A stretch of 64,000 nt of DNA, from contig NZ_WOTD01000006.1 of assembly GCF_011516885.1 (NCBI RefSeq), positions 1 to 64,000 on the forward strand, in the 5' to 3' direction. The translations under genes were made by a program, and so were the position numbers. Position 1 is the stretch's first letter, and each line of letters begins with the position of its first letter. Positions 16,981-26,127 of this stretch are shown piece after piece. Below the pieces are notes generated by a model. That model did not search any database. It was not told where the DNA came from and saw only the letters and a list, made by a program, of their open reading frames with translations. This DNA comes from Acetobacter lambici (GTDB taxonomy: Bacteria > Pseudomonadota > Alphaproteobacteria > Acetobacterales > Acetobacteraceae).

Positions 16981-17943
16981 TCAGGGCATGGAGGATGGCA
17001 GGGGGGATACGCCTTTAATGGCGGCATCTTGCGACCAGAAAAACGTCAGCTCGTGTTTGTTATGCGCCAGATGGGCGAGCGCCCCACCGGGAATGGCTTC
17101 AAACGCAGCGACGGTTTCGTGGTCGGTTTCGCCCTGAAATTTAACCGTCAGCACTATGTTTTTGGTCTGCCCGGCATCAATCCATGCACGGGTCAGGCGC
17201 AGCAGGCGCTGGGGGTAAGCAATAATATCGGAAAAAACCCAGTCCGCCGCAGGGAGCTGTTTTGGGTCCAGCCCAAAGGCGCTGGCCTGTTGGAAGCTGA
17301 CCTCGGGCATGGCCGCGACCGATGGTGCCAGTGGTGCGCGGTCAAACGCGGTCACCTGCGCGCCAAGGCTTGCCAGCGCCCATGTCCAGCCCCCGGGGGT
17401 TGCTCCCAGATCATAACACCGCTCGCCCACACCGGGCCAACGGCCCAGACGGGTGCAGGCCTCCCACAGTTTGAGGTAGGCGCGGGAGGGCGGGTCTGTC
17501 CGGTTTTCCACAAATTCGGGCGCGCCATTAACAAATGGACTGCTTTTGGTGGCCGAAAACAACAGGGTTGATGTGTCCAGCAAGGTCCATGCCCCCAGTG
17601 GACTGGTCGGTGCGGGAGTGGGAAAAACAAGCGGCGCGGCTTTAACTGGTGGCAGTTTTTGCACAATCAGCCCGGCCCGGCGGAAGTTGTCCGCCGCATA
17701 CAGGCTCCAGTTGCGTTGGATGGCCCGTAATGTATCGGACGCATTGCGGATGGAGGTAATGCTGGCGCGCTGCGGGGCGGTCCATATGTCCAGCGCCCAA
17801 GGGGAATAGACAGGTTTGTGGGTGGAGAGGGCCAGCATGCCATGCCAGTCCACAACCTCCACGCCACGCAGGAGCAGGTCTTCTTGCAAAACGTGCTTCA
17901 ACCCGTCGGCTGCCAGCCATGCGCCCTGTATGGAGGTGCTCAT
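16981..17943 (-). CDS. rlmM: RlmM-like 23S rRNA 2'-O-methyltransferase (FtsJ/RrmJ fold)
   Basis: About 320 residues. The C-terminal half is an FtsJ-type SAM methyltransferase: motif I is CYDLGATPGGWTWALASLGA, DWVFSDII holds the catalytic Asp, and NIVLTVKFQG holds the Lys (K-D-K-E-like set). The N-terminal half is a THUMP-like substrate domain. This matches RlmM, which methylates C2498 of 23S rRNA, although it is shorter than the E. coli protein (366 residues). The start at 17943 overlaps the DUF423 stop by 4 bp. An open frame continues upstream but runs through the DUF423 gene in another frame and is not coding. Confidence 0.82.
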   Translation of the reverse strand: MSTSIQGAWLAADGLKHVLQEDLLLRGVEVVDWHGMLALSTHKPVYSPWALDIWTAPQRASITSIRNASDTLRAIQRNWSLYAADNFRRAGLIVQKLPPVKAAPLVFPTPAPTSPLGAWTLLDTSTLLFSATKSSPFVNGAPEFVENRTDPPSRAYLKLWEACTRLGRWPGVGERCYDLGATPGGWTWALASLGAQVTAFDRAPLAPSVAAMPEVSFQQASAFGLDPKQLPAADWVFSDIIAYPQRLLRLTRAWIDAGQTKNIVLTVKFQGETDHETVAAFEAIPGGALAHLAHNKHELTFFWSQDAAIKGVSPLPSSMP

Positions 17944-18326
17944 GCGCGGCGCATCCACCCTACAGCCAGAAGCAGCCACGAGATAATAAGGAAGCTGCCA
18001 CCAACTGGCGCGATATGGTTGCCATGGTGGCCGGTAAAGGCAGTGTTGTATACGCCGCCGCAGAACATGACCGTGCCCACAAGCACGCCACAGCCGCCTA
18101 ACAGGAATACGCGGTTGGTGCGCCCGGCCAGTCCAAGGCCAAGGGCCAGCAGGGCTATGCCTTGCCACATCTGCATATCCATGGCGCTGCGTGCCATGAT
18201 CCGCCCGCCCTCGGCAAAGTGTGCATCGGGCAGGTGCGCGGTCAGAGCGCCCATAATCGTGCCTGTGGCGATCAAAAGCGCACCACAGATCCGCCACAGA
18301 CGTGTAAGAAAAGGTCCAGTCAGCAT
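17940..18326 (-). CDS. DUF423 membrane protein (YgdD-like)
   Basis: 128 residues with four hydrophobic helices. Family features include GALLIATGTIMGALTAHLPD near the N-terminus, MQMWQGIALLALGL, and HIAPVGGSFLIISWLLLAVG at the end. DUF423 (YgdD) proteins are inner-membrane proteins of unknown function. The gene overlaps the RlmM-like gene by ATGA. In E. coli ygdD and rlmM are also neighbours, which supports both calls. Confidence 0.88.
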   Translation of the reverse strand: MLTGPFLTRLWRICGALLIATGTIMGALTAHLPDAHFAEGGRIMARSAMDMQMWQGIALLALGLGLAGRTNRVFLLGGCGVLVGTVMFCGGVYNTAFTGHHGNHIAPVGGSFLIISWLLLAVGWMRRA

Positions 18327-18464
18327 AGTGGGTGTATAGGCGTGTCTGCGGCAAACGGGAATAGTGCTGCATGCTCTGACGCCAATTTTAGTATCTGCAA
18401 CGCCGGGTATGGTAATGCGTTTTGTTCCGATAAGAATAAATCTTGAGTGTCAGGGGGATGGGGC

Positions 18465-19043
18465 ATGAGCATACGGATTGATAAAATTGTAACCCGCGGT
18501 GGGGATGGCGGGCACACATCGCTGGGTGATGGTTCACGCGTTACCAAGGATCAGGTCCGCATAGAGGTGCTTGGCACACTCGATGAGATTAACGCGCTTG
18601 TTGGTCTGGTGCAGGCCTACACTCCAGCAGGCGATAGCGTTGCGCACCAACTGACCGCCGTACAGAATCTGCTGTTTGATATGGGGGCGGATATCTGCCT
18701 GCCAGAGGACGGCCCAATGGCCGAGCGCGCGCACCGTGTGGAAGAAGCGGCCCTGCTGGTGATCGAGCGCAGGATAGAGGAGTTGCGGGTGCTGCAGTCC
18801 CCCATTGCGGGCTTTGTGCTGCCTGGTGGTTCCGTGCCAGCAGCCATGGCGCATATGACCCGCACACAGGTGCGCAGGGCCGAGCGCCGCATGGTGGCGC
18901 TGGCCCGGGAGGAACGGGTTAATCCGGTTTTATTGAAAATACTGAACAGATTGTCCGATTACTTTTTTGTGCTGGCGCGGCACTTCAATCATGACGGGCA
19001 AACCGACGTCGTGTGGCAGCCCGTGCCAAAAGACGAAAAATAG
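18465..19043 (+). CDS. pduO: ATP:cob(I)alamin adenosyltransferase, PduO type
   Basis: 192 residues. It transfers the adenosyl group from ATP to cob(I)alamin, making coenzyme B12. Signature pieces are KIVTRGGDGGHTSLGDG (ATP loop), RIEVLGTLDEINALVG, FVLPGGSVPAAMAHMTRTQV and RRAERR. ATG at 18465 is preferred because CAGGGGGA lies 6 nt upstream; an in-frame GTG at 18447 lacks a site. It diverges from DUF423. It is the only B12 gene in the window. Confidence 0.93.
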   Translation: MSIRIDKIVTRGGDGGHTSLGDGSRVTKDQVRIEVLGTLDEINALVGLVQAYTPAGDSVAHQLTAVQNLLFDMGADICLPEDGPMAERAHRVEEAALLVIERRIEELRVLQSPIAGFVLPGGSVPAAMAHMTRTQVRRAERRMVALAREERVNPVLLKILNRLSDYFFVLARHFNHDGQTDVVWQPVPKDEK

Positions 19044-19294
19044 GTCCACCCCACACAACCCCTTGGAAAAAAGGGGGGTGTATGGTATATAAGACCACAG
19101 CAGACATTGCCTGCGCGGCAATGTGTAAAATACCCTGCTGCCGGTGCTGCGGCCATATCTCTGTTTTTATCATACCATCTGGCCATAAACACAGTTGCAT
19201 CGCATCTGTTTTAACCAGACGTATAAAAGCACACTTGGCTTTCTGGCAGCTTTTAAACAGACCATAAAATATCTGAAACGTGACATCTGAATTC

Positions 19295-19954
19295 ATGAAT
19301 ACATCATCTTTTCTCTCCCCCCCTGTAGTGGACAGGGATAATGAGGAAGGGCTTGAAGAAGCGTCCATGCGCAATGCGCTCGAACGCATTGGACATTCCG
19401 CCCGTTCCCGCCAGTCTGCTGCTCCGCAACCCCGCCCCGCCGTCGAAAACGCAAATAACAAGCGTCGTCGCTTTGTGCGTGATGGAGAGGTGCAGGTGGA
19501 AAAGCATTCCCTTGCCCGCACAACGCCGCGTACGGTCGCCATGCCACGTGTTGCAGGCACGTCCCGCGCCGTGCATTTTAATGAAGAAGACAATAGCGAA
19601 CTCTCCCGCCTGCGCCGCCAGTTGGCGGAAGAAAAGCTGAAGGTGGAAGAAAGCGAACGGCAACTGGCCGACATGCAGGCTACCCAGCGCGGCTTGACCA
19701 CGCGCATTGGCCACGCGGACGCCCTGATTGCCGAGCAGAAAAACAAACTGGCTGAGCGCGAAGCGGAACTGGCTGCTGCCGGTCGGGAAATGCGTGCCGG
19801 ACGCCGCCAGATGGAAGAGCTTGAAGCCGAAATGGCAGCCCTGCGCCGCCAGTTGGACGCCAAGCCACGCGGCCGCCCACGTAAGGAACCCGAACAGGCG
19901 GAAGTTGCAGCCGTGGTGGCAGAGCCGCAGCCTGTTAAGTGGTGGAAGGACTAA
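19295..19954 (+). CDS. Coiled-coil protein with AT-hook-like motif
   Basis: About 219 residues. The N-terminal 95 are polar and probably disordered. Residues about 100-190 form a heptad-rich coiled coil with many Glu, Arg and Leu (SRLRRQLAEEKLKVEESER, RRQMEELEAEMAALRRQL). It is followed by KPRGRPRKEPEQ, in which RGRP is an AT-hook core for minor-groove binding. The C-terminus is PQPVKWWKD. This resembles nucleoid-associated or KfrA-like architecture, but no family is recognised. An in-frame GTG at 19280 is an alternative start. A small membrane protein follows 31 bp later. Confidence 0.72.
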   Translation: MNTSSFLSPPVVDRDNEEGLEEASMRNALERIGHSARSRQSAAPQPRPAVENANNKRRRFVRDGEVQVEKHSLARTTPRTVAMPRVAGTSRAVHFNEEDNSELSRLRRQLAEEKLKVEESERQLADMQATQRGLTTRIGHADALIAEQKNKLAEREAELAAAGREMRAGRRQMEELEAEMAALRRQLDAKPRGRPRKEPEQAEVAAVVAEPQPVKWWKD

Positions 19955-19985
19955 CCCCTGACGTCGCGTTCGGGGATTGCCCACA

Positions 19986-20453
19986 ATGAAAAATAATACG
20001 GCCACGCCCGCCCTTGCCCTTCTGGTTCTGGACGTAGCTCTTGGGGTGGCGTGCGTGGTGCTGCCCCCAGTGGTTATGGGCTTTGTTGGCCTGCTGCGCG
20101 ATGTGTTTGGCGTGCTTGTGCTGCCATTCACCTTTCTGTTCGGGCTGGCGGGCTGGTCGTCCGACCTGTCCTCCCTTTCCAGCGTGCATGATGGTCTGGT
20201 GCCCCAGACCGCCAGCCACCCGCTTTACGCCGTTATGGCGGCAGCCGCGCTTGGTGTTGGGGGTGTATGCTCTGTTCTGGCCTGTAACACACCACAGGGA
20301 GCCAGAGTGGAGCGGATTGCAGCGCCCGTTTTAACAGGTCTTGCCATGCTTATGGTGGGGTTTGATCCTGGGCTGATTGTTCTGCCAGCTTTTATTTTGC
20401 AAATACTGTGCTTTTGGTATCCAACGCTGTCTTTTTCTTTTCGGCGTCAATAA
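19986..20453 (+). CDS. Small integral membrane protein, unknown
   Basis: 155 residues with about five hydrophobic segments (ALALLVLDVALGVACVVLPP, GVLVLPFTFLFGLAGW, MAAAALGVGGVCSVLAC, LTGLAMLMVGF, LIVLPAFILQILCFWY). No recognisable domain. It follows the AT-hook gene closely on the same strand and is probably co-transcribed. ATG at 19986 is chosen over an in-frame TTG three codons earlier. Confidence 0.65.
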   Translation: MKNNTATPALALLVLDVALGVACVVLPPVVMGFVGLLRDVFGVLVLPFTFLFGLAGWSSDLSSLSSVHDGLVPQTASHPLYAVMAAAALGVGGVCSVLACNTPQGARVERIAAPVLTGLAMLMVGFDPGLIVLPAFILQILCFWYPTLSFSFRRQ

Positions 20454-20499
20454 AAGCATTTTCCATAATTGGCCCGTATTTATGCGGTTATTACAGAAT

Positions 20500-20533
20500 G
20501 GACCGAAGACCGCCCCAAGCGTGCCTTCGGTCC
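20500..20533. terminator. Possible hairpin terminator
   Basis: GGACCGAAG (20500-20508) and CTTCGGTCC (20525-20533) can pair around a 16-nt loop, between convergent genes. There is no T-run, so this is weak. Confidence 0.35.
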
Positions 20534-20549
20534 AGATCGTGGGTTATGC

Positions 20550-21983
20550 TCAGGCGGGGGGTAAAACCTTGCCGGGGTTCATCAGGTCCTGCGGGTCAAG
20601 GGCTGCTTTGATCCGGCGCATGGTTTGCAGTTCGGCCCCCCCACGCCATGATGGCATCATGTAGGTTTTAAGCTGGCCAACGCCATGCTCGGCAGAAAAA
20701 GACCCACCCAGTTTGCGTACAATCTCGGCCACTGTATCCATCATGGCGTGGTCCTGTGCCAAAAATGCGGTCGGGTCCGCGCCTTCGGGCTGCACCAGAT
20801 TGAAATGGATGTTGCCATCGCCAATATGGCCAAAAGGCGCTACCCGAATGCCGGGAATAAGTGCCTCGCAGGCTTTGGTGGCATCCGCAATAAATTCTGG
20901 TATGGCAGCTAGTGGCACGGACACGTCGTTTTTGACCGATGCGCCTGCGCGTTTTTGTGCCTCGGCATGTTCTTCACGGATCATCCACAGGCTCTGGCGC
21001 TGGCTTTCGCTTTCGGCCAGAACGGCGTCTGTGACCAGCTCGTCTTCTAGCGCGCTGCCCAGAACATCTTCCATAAGGCTACGCAGGCTATCATCGGCAC
21101 GGGGGCTGGCCAGTTCCACCAGCACGTAGGCAGGAGCCGGGGCTTCCAGCGGCAAGGAAGCGCCTTCGATCAGGCTGTTGACCAGTGCCATGGATGTGCC
21201 GGACATGAACTCAAAGGCATGAATGGCGGAGGGGTCCTGTTTGCGGAAGGCGGCAAACAGGTTGAGTGCCCCCTGGGGGCTTTCTACGGCGCAAAGGGCC
21301 GTCTCGCGCGAGCGGGGGGCGGGCTGGAGCTGAATAACGGCTTGCGTAATAATGCCAAGCGTTCCTTCCGAGCCCACAAGGAGCTGGCGGAGGGCGTAAC
21401 CTGTGTTGTCCTTGCGGAGTTTACGCATCAGGTTCAGCACGTTGCCGTCGGGTAGCACGGCTTCCAGCCCCAGTGCGAGTTCACGCGCGTTGCCGTAGCG
21501 TACCGTATTGTTGCCGCCTGCGTTGGTGGCCAGAATCCCCCCGATATCAGCCGACCCTTCGGACGAGATGGAAAGGGGGAGCAAAAGCCCCTGCGCACTT
21601 GCCGCATCCTGCGCGGCCTTAAGGGTCACGCCCGCATCTACGGTCATGGTCAGGTCGGCATGGTCAATATTGTGGATCTGGTTCATGCGGGTGGTGGAAA
21701 TAACCACGGCATGCCCGCTCGAATCCGGTGTGGCACCGCCGACCATGCTGGTGTTACCCCCTTGGGGCACCATAGGCACGTTGTGGGCATGGCAAAGGGC
21801 TACGGCTTTTGCACAGTCCTCGGTATTGGCCGGGCGGAGTACTGCGGCGCAGTGACCATGGTAGAGGGCGCGCCAGTCCACGCAGAACGCCTCCGTATCC
21901 GCCGGGTTGGTCAGCACACCTGAAGGGCCAAGGATCTGCACCAGCGCATCATGGAGGGTTGGGGGAAGGGGCGTTTGGGACAT
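20550..21983 (-). CDS. FAD-linked D-2-hydroxyacid dehydrogenase (D-lactate / D-2-hydroxyglutarate type)
   Basis: 477 residues of the GlcD/DLD family, which oxidise D-2-hydroxyacids and pass electrons to a quinone, cytochrome or flavoprotein. The FAD-binding PCMH domain has VPQGGNTSMVGGATPD near residue 80 and LLVGSEGTLGIITQ near 205. The C-terminal oxidase domain has APFGHIGDGNIHFN and GGSFSAEHGVGQLK, which carry the metal and substrate His residues. GGNTSMVGG favours the D-2-hydroxyglutarate/D-lactate branch over GlcD. It is last in the tsaC-185 aa-oxidase gene string, 62 bp after its neighbour. Confidence 0.88.
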   Translation of the reverse strand: MSQTPLPPTLHDALVQILGPSGVLTNPADTEAFCVDWRALYHGHCAAVLRPANTEDCAKAVALCHAHNVPMVPQGGNTSMVGGATPDSSGHAVVISTTRMNQIHNIDHADLTMTVDAGVTLKAAQDAASAQGLLLPLSISSEGSADIGGILATNAGGNNTVRYGNARELALGLEAVLPDGNVLNLMRKLRKDNTGYALRQLLVGSEGTLGIITQAVIQLQPAPRSRETALCAVESPQGALNLFAAFRKQDPSAIHAFEFMSGTSMALVNSLIEGASLPLEAPAPAYVLVELASPRADDSLRSLMEDVLGSALEDELVTDAVLAESESQRQSLWMIREEHAEAQKRAGASVKNDVSVPLAAIPEFIADATKACEALIPGIRVAPFGHIGDGNIHFNLVQPEGADPTAFLAQDHAMMDTVAEIVRKLGGSFSAEHGVGQLKTYMMPSWRGGAELQTMRRIKAALDPQDLMNPGKVLPPA

Positions 21984-22045
21984 GGCTCTGGTTTTCCCTG
22001 CAAAAGCACAAAAAAGACAAAGTAAAAGGGCGGTCTGGCCACCCT

Positions 22046-22603
22046 TTAGTAAAGATAATGGGTGTTATCGGCTACGGTGTGGATGGGAGCTGGCCACAGG
22101 GCATGCACGGCCTGCGACCCCGCAACCCCAACCAGCAGGCCAACAATCAGGCTGATGGCAATGGTCACCGGTTTTTGGCTGCGGTTGCTGCTCTTGAGCG
22201 TTGCCAGATGGGTTTGCAGTTCCGCGCGGGACTTCTGGGTCAGGTAGAGTTCGGATTTAAGTGTTTCGTTCTGGGAGTAGGCAACCCGCAGGTTGCGGTC
22301 CAGCCGGGTAATGCTATCCGCCATCTCCCGCAACTGCACACGGTACTGGTCGGGCATGTCCGTTGTTTTAGACTTGCTGGTAGAGGCCCGTGTGCCCGCC
22401 TGACGGGTCGCGGTTTTGGCCTTGGATGGGTTGACGGCAATGGTCTGGAACAGGTTTTTGAGCGCGCCACCCGTTGTGCTGTTCTTGCGCGCGCGGTTGC
22501 GCAGGGCCTGTAGGGCGGTGTCCGACTGGCCGGGGTGGTCTTCAAGCACCAGTGCCAGAATATCCGACAGAATTTTAAGTTCCTTGGGATCAATCTCGGT
22601 CAT
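22046..22603 (-). CDS. Unknown protein with coiled coil and C-terminal membrane anchor
   Basis: 185 residues. The N-terminal 50 form a helical domain (PKELKILSDILALVLEDHPG, ALQALRNRARK). Basic linker residues and a likely coiled coil follow (YRVQLREMADSITRLDRNLR and SELYLTQKSRAELQTHLATL). One transmembrane segment, TIAISLIVGLLVGVAGSQAV, lies near the C-terminus. This looks like a tail-anchored inner-membrane protein. The start overlaps the tsaC-like stop by ATGA, so it is co-translated. No named family recognised. Confidence 0.75.
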   Translation of the reverse strand: MTEIDPKELKILSDILALVLEDHPGQSDTALQALRNRARKNSTTGGALKNLFQTIAVNPSKAKTATRQAGTRASTSKSKTTDMPDQYRVQLREMADSITRLDRNLRVAYSQNETLKSELYLTQKSRAELQTHLATLKSSNRSQKPVTIAISLIVGLLVGVAGSQAVHALWPAPIHTVADNTHYLY

Positions 22604-23601
22604 GGCGCCATATCTCCCGTTCCGTCCTGCGGGCGGGGGGCTGCCGCGCGGTTCAGGCGGTCCTGTATGGCGCGGCCCAGACCGTGCTGGGGAATGGGCT
22701 GTACGGCAATGCGGTTTAAGCCAAGGCGCTGGCCTTCGCGGTCCAGTGTGCGCAGGCCGGTAAACAGCCGTGCGGCGGCTTCTTCCAGACTGCCACTTTC
22801 GCTCAGGTTCCAGACCAGCGGAGCAGGGGTGGGGCGGGGGGCGCCAAATGCCAGCAGGGCCTCATCCGCCTGAGCGTGCAAGACATTGAGCCGCACAGGC
22901 AGATGCGGCGCGTAATGCGAAATCAGACGGCCCGGAGAGTGGGGGGCCTGATCACTGGCTGTGCGGGGCAGGCTGATATGCGGGCAGATAGTCTGCAACT
23001 CTTCCAGTGTAACACCACCGGGGCGCAGCAGGCAGGGGGCGTGCGGGTCTGTCAGGTCCACCACTGTGCTTTCCACCCCTACGGTGCAGGGGCCACTATC
23101 CAGCACGGCGTCTATGCGCCCATCCAATTCCTCCAGCACATGGGCGGCATCCACCGGGCTGATACGGCCTGAACGGTTGGCCGAAGGGGCGGCTATGGGG
23201 CGATCGACCAGTTCCAGCAGCGCATGGGCCGTGGCATTGGCGGGCACACGCACCGCAAGGCTGGACAGCCCGTCGGCTGCCAGATCGCTAATGCAGCACC
23301 CCGGCGCGCGGGGCAGGATAAGAGTGAGTGGGCCCGGCCAGAAGGCCTGTGCCAGCCTGCGTGCTACCGGGTTGGGCGTAACCTGCTCGAACGCAGCCTG
23401 CGCACTGGCAAAATGGCTGATGAGCGGGTTAAAGCGTGGCCGGTTCTTGGCTTCAAAAATACGGGCTACGGCCTGTGGCTGGCTGGCATCCGCCCCAAGG
23501 CCGTAAACGGTTTCCGTGCCAAACGCCACAAGGCCGCCAGCACGGAGAATGCTGGCAGCTGTGGCAATGCCGCTTTGGGTGGCATCCAGACGTCTGGTCA
23601 T
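22600..23601 (-). CDS. tsaC: L-threonylcarbamoyladenylate synthase (Sua5/TsaC type)
   Basis: About 333 residues, the long Sua5 form with a C-terminal extension beyond the YrdC core. It makes threonylcarbamoyl-AMP for the t6A modification at position 37 of ANN-decoding tRNAs. Motifs are GGLVAFGTETVYGLGADA, the KNRPRFNPL substrate loop (the K-R-x-x-x-x-P type), LAVRVPAN and IAAPSANRSGRISP. The Sua5 linker signature SPGRLISHYAPHLPVRL precedes the small C-terminal domain. ATG at 23601 (MTRRLD) is preferred to an upstream in-frame start at 23655. Confidence 0.93.
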   Translation of the reverse strand: MTRRLDATQSGIATAASILRAGGLVAFGTETVYGLGADASQPQAVARIFEAKNRPRFNPLISHFASAQAAFEQVTPNPVARRLAQAFWPGPLTLILPRAPGCCISDLAADGLSSLAVRVPANATAHALLELVDRPIAAPSANRSGRISPVDAAHVLEELDGRIDAVLDSGPCTVGVESTVVDLTDPHAPCLLRPGGVTLEELQTICPHISLPRTASDQAPHSPGRLISHYAPHLPVRLNVLHAQADEALLAFGAPRPTPAPLVWNLSESGSLEEAAARLFTGLRTLDREGQRLGLNRIAVQPIPQHGLGRAIQDRLNRAAAPRPQDGTGDMAP

Positions 23602-23709
23602 GGTTTTCTCATGGCAACAGGGCGCAATCCGTAGGCCGATCAGTAAGGCTGGCAATGTTTTGGCAACAGGAGAACCCTGCGTAAAGGGGCTACGGGTGGA
23701 CTGCCCTGT

Positions 23710-24480
23710 TTATAGCGTTCCGGTACAGACAAAAGGAGGATTTTTCCAGTCTGTTTTGCCATAAATAAGGGGCGAGCCATCCAGCAGGGTAATATGACCA
23801 CCCGCGGCTTCCACTATGGCCTGCGGGGCGGCTATGTCCCACTCCATGGTTGGGCCAAGGCGGGGGTACAGATCGACCAGCCCTTCGGCCACGCGGGCAA
23901 ATTTTACGGCAGAGCCGATATTGCCCAGATGCGCTATTTTTTTGCCGTTCAGGTATTCGGCCAGACGGGTATCATCCGCATGATGGCGTGAGGCCAGAAC
24001 GGTCAGCCCTTCGGCTGGGGCTGTGCGGACATGAATGGCCTGCAACCCGTTTTTGTCCAGCCGGTGGGCGCCAAGACCCACACCGCCGGTGTAAAGCTGG
24101 TGGTAGGCTGGCAGGGCCATGGCCCCCAGTGCCGCATGGCCATTGCGTACAAGGCCGATATTGACGGTAAAATCATCCCGCCCGGCGGCAAATTCGCGCG
24201 TGCCGTCCAGCGGGTCCACCAGCCAGTAGGCGGGGGTGGCATAAGCTTGCAGGCCAGCGGCAACTTCTTCTTCCGCAATAACGGGAATATCGGGTGTGGC
24301 CGCGCGCAGCCCGCGCAGAATGTGGGCCTCTGCCGCGTGGTCCGCCTCCGTTACGGGGGAGGAGTCGGTTTTGGTCACGGTTTCAAAACCCCGCGCGCGG
24401 ATGGTGCGGATGATTTCGGCGGCTTCGTTGGCCAGTCTGGCGGCAAGGGCCAGCAGGTCTGTATCTGCAAGGGTGCTCAT
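23710..24480 (-). CDS. cysQ: 3'(2'),5'-bisphosphate nucleotidase CysQ (inositol monophosphatase family)
   Basis: 256 residues. It dephosphorylates PAP, the by-product of sulphate assimilation, or a related sugar phosphate. The Li-sensitive Mg-phosphatase motifs are TEADHAAEAHILRGL, EEEV, WLVDPLDGTREFA and the C-terminal WDIAAPQAIVEAAGG. SSPVTEAD and GTREF are typical of CysQ rather than SuhB. ATG at 24480 (MSTLAD) is chosen; an upstream in-frame Met adds 23 low-similarity residues. It diverges from pepA across about 160 bp. Confidence 0.9.
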   Translation of the reverse strand: MSTLADTDLLALAARLANEAAEIIRTIRARGFETVTKTDSSPVTEADHAAEAHILRGLRAATPDIPVIAEEEVAAGLQAYATPAYWLVDPLDGTREFAAGRDDFTVNIGLVRNGHAALGAMALPAYHQLYTGGVGLGAHRLDKNGLQAIHVRTAPAEGLTVLASRHHADDTRLAEYLNGKKIAHLGNIGSAVKFARVAEGLVDLYPRLGPTMEWDIAAPQAIVEAAGGHITLLDGSPLIYGKTDWKNPPFVCTGTL

Positions 24481-24639
24481 GACCCTAGCATACGCCAGCT
24501 TGGGGCTGCCGTCATGCCCTGTGGTGCATGCGTGGTGTTTATCGTGCAATCGGGGGTGCTGGCCTGTGTGGCTATTGCCAAGACAGGGTGGGAGACTTAG
24601 GCAGAAAAGATGTGGTTTTCAGGGAGATCGGTCAAAATC

Positions 24640-26112
24640 ATGCTTCAGATTTCATTTTCCACCCAAACACAGCCTGCTGCTGGCGCACTGGCTATTCTGG
24701 TGCCCGAAGGGGACACACGCTCCGCCGTTTTTCAGGCGTTTGATCAGGCAACCCATGGCGCGCTGGGACGTGCGGCCAAGGCCGAGGGGTTTAAGGGCAA
24801 AGGTGGCACAAGCTGTGTTGTGCTCGCACCATCGGACAGTTTTGAACGCATTGTGCTGGTAGGCCTTGGCAAGACGGACGATGTGGATGCATGGGCGGCG
24901 GAGAAGGCGGGCGGCCTTGCGGCCTCCCTGCTGGGGCGTGCGCCCAAGGCCGCGCTGGCCGTGGGGGACCTGTCTGGCGCTCTGGCAGCCCATGTGGCGT
25001 TGGGTGCCGTGCTGGGGGCCTACCATTTTGGCCTCTACCAGACCAAGGATGAAGACGACAAAAAACACGTTCTGGCGGACCTGTCCGTGCTGGGTGAGCA
25101 CGCGGGTGCGGCAGAAGATCTCTGGCCGTCCCTTCAGGCCGTTGCACGCGGTGTTGTGCTCACGCGCGACCTTGTGAGCGAACCTGCCAATGTGCTCAAC
25201 CCGGCCGAATTTGCCGAACGGGCCACCACCTTGCGCGCCCACGGACTGGAGGTGGAAGTGCTTGACCGCGCCGCCATGGCCGAACTGGGTTTTGGCGCCC
25301 TGCTGGGAGTGGCGCAGGGGAGTGCCAATGAACCGCGCACCGTGATCATGCGCTGGAATGGCGGCAAGGAAGGCGATGCCCCGGTAGCCTTTATTGGCAA
25401 AGGTGTGACCTTTGATTCGGGTGGTATTTCCATCAAGCCTGCGGCTGGTATGGAAGACATGAAGTGGGACATGGCCGGGGCGGCAACCGTGACCGGGCTT
25501 ATGGCCTCGCTTGCGCTGCGTAAGGCTCCGGTCAATGCTGTTGGTGTTGTGGGGCTGGTCGAAAACATGGTCTCCGGCACGGCACAGCGTCCGGGCGATG
25601 TGGTGCGTAGTGCATCCGGGCAGACGATTGAGGTGCTGAATACAGATGCCGAGGGCCGTCTGGTTCTGGCCGATGTGCTCTGGTATGCGCGTGACCGCTT
25701 TGCCCCCCGCCTGATGGTGGATCTGGCAACCCTGACCGGCGCCATTATTGTGGGGCTTGGCCACGAATACGCGGGTCTGTTCTCCAATGACGATGCGCTG
25801 GCCGTGGGTCTGGCGGATGCCGGTGCCTTTACGGGTGAAAAGCTGTGGCGCATGCCCATGGGCAAGGAATATGACGCCCTGCTGAAGTCCGATATTGCGG
25901 ATATGCAGAACATCAGCGGTGGTCGGGCCGGTGGCTCCATTACCGCGGCACAGTTCCTCAAGCGTTTTGTGGGTGAAACCCCATGGGCGCATCTGGATAT
26001 TGCCGGGGTCGCCTGGGCCAGCAAGGCCAAAAATGGCCAGCCCAAAGGGGCAACCGGCTTTGGTGTGCGCCTGCTTGACCGGTTTGTGCGTAACGGGTTT
26101 GAACAGGGCTGA
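24640..26112 (+). CDS. pepA: Leucyl aminopeptidase (cytosol aminopeptidase, M17)
   Basis: About 490 residues, a dizinc exopeptidase that removes N-terminal residues; some PepA proteins also bind DNA. The signature NTDAEGRLVLADVL is near residue 340. Metal and catalytic residues sit in GKGVTFDSGGISIKPAAGM and MKWDMAGAATVTG, with VENMVSGTAQRPGDVV between. The C-terminal catalytic domain is complete (NISGGRAGGSITAAQFLKRF). AGGGAGA lies 12 nt before the ATG at 24640; an in-frame ATG at 24610 is the alternative. The gene is monocistronic and convergent with holC. Confidence 0.95.
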   Translation: MLQISFSTQTQPAAGALAILVPEGDTRSAVFQAFDQATHGALGRAAKAEGFKGKGGTSCVVLAPSDSFERIVLVGLGKTDDVDAWAAEKAGGLAASLLGRAPKAALAVGDLSGALAAHVALGAVLGAYHFGLYQTKDEDDKKHVLADLSVLGEHAGAAEDLWPSLQAVARGVVLTRDLVSEPANVLNPAEFAERATTLRAHGLEVEVLDRAAMAELGFGALLGVAQGSANEPRTVIMRWNGGKEGDAPVAFIGKGVTFDSGGISIKPAAGMEDMKWDMAGAATVTGLMASLALRKAPVNAVGVVGLVENMVSGTAQRPGDVVRSASGQTIEVLNTDAEGRLVLADVLWYARDRFAPRLMVDLATLTGAIIVGLGHEYAGLFSNDDALAVGLADAGAFTGEKLWRMPMGKEYDALLKSDIADMQNISGGRAGGSITAAQFLKRFVGETPWAHLDIAGVAWASKAKNGQPKGATGFGVRLLDRFVRNGFEQG

Positions 26113-26127
26113 GCCTGCCATACCTCT

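Noticed and set aside
17944-18372. Upstream extension of the RlmM-like gene
   Set aside because: The extra 143 codons overlap the well-supported DUF423 gene in a different frame and read as low-complexity Arg, His and Pro.
19013-19267. Cys-rich 84-codon frame after the cobalamin adenosyltransferase
   Set aside because: It begins inside the preceding gene, lacks a ribosome site for its internal Met and has no family resemblance.
24652-26121. A 489-codon minus-strand frame antisense to pepA
   Set aside because: It mirrors the third-position GC bias of pepA, has an odd composition rich in His, Gln and Gly, and no recognisable domain.
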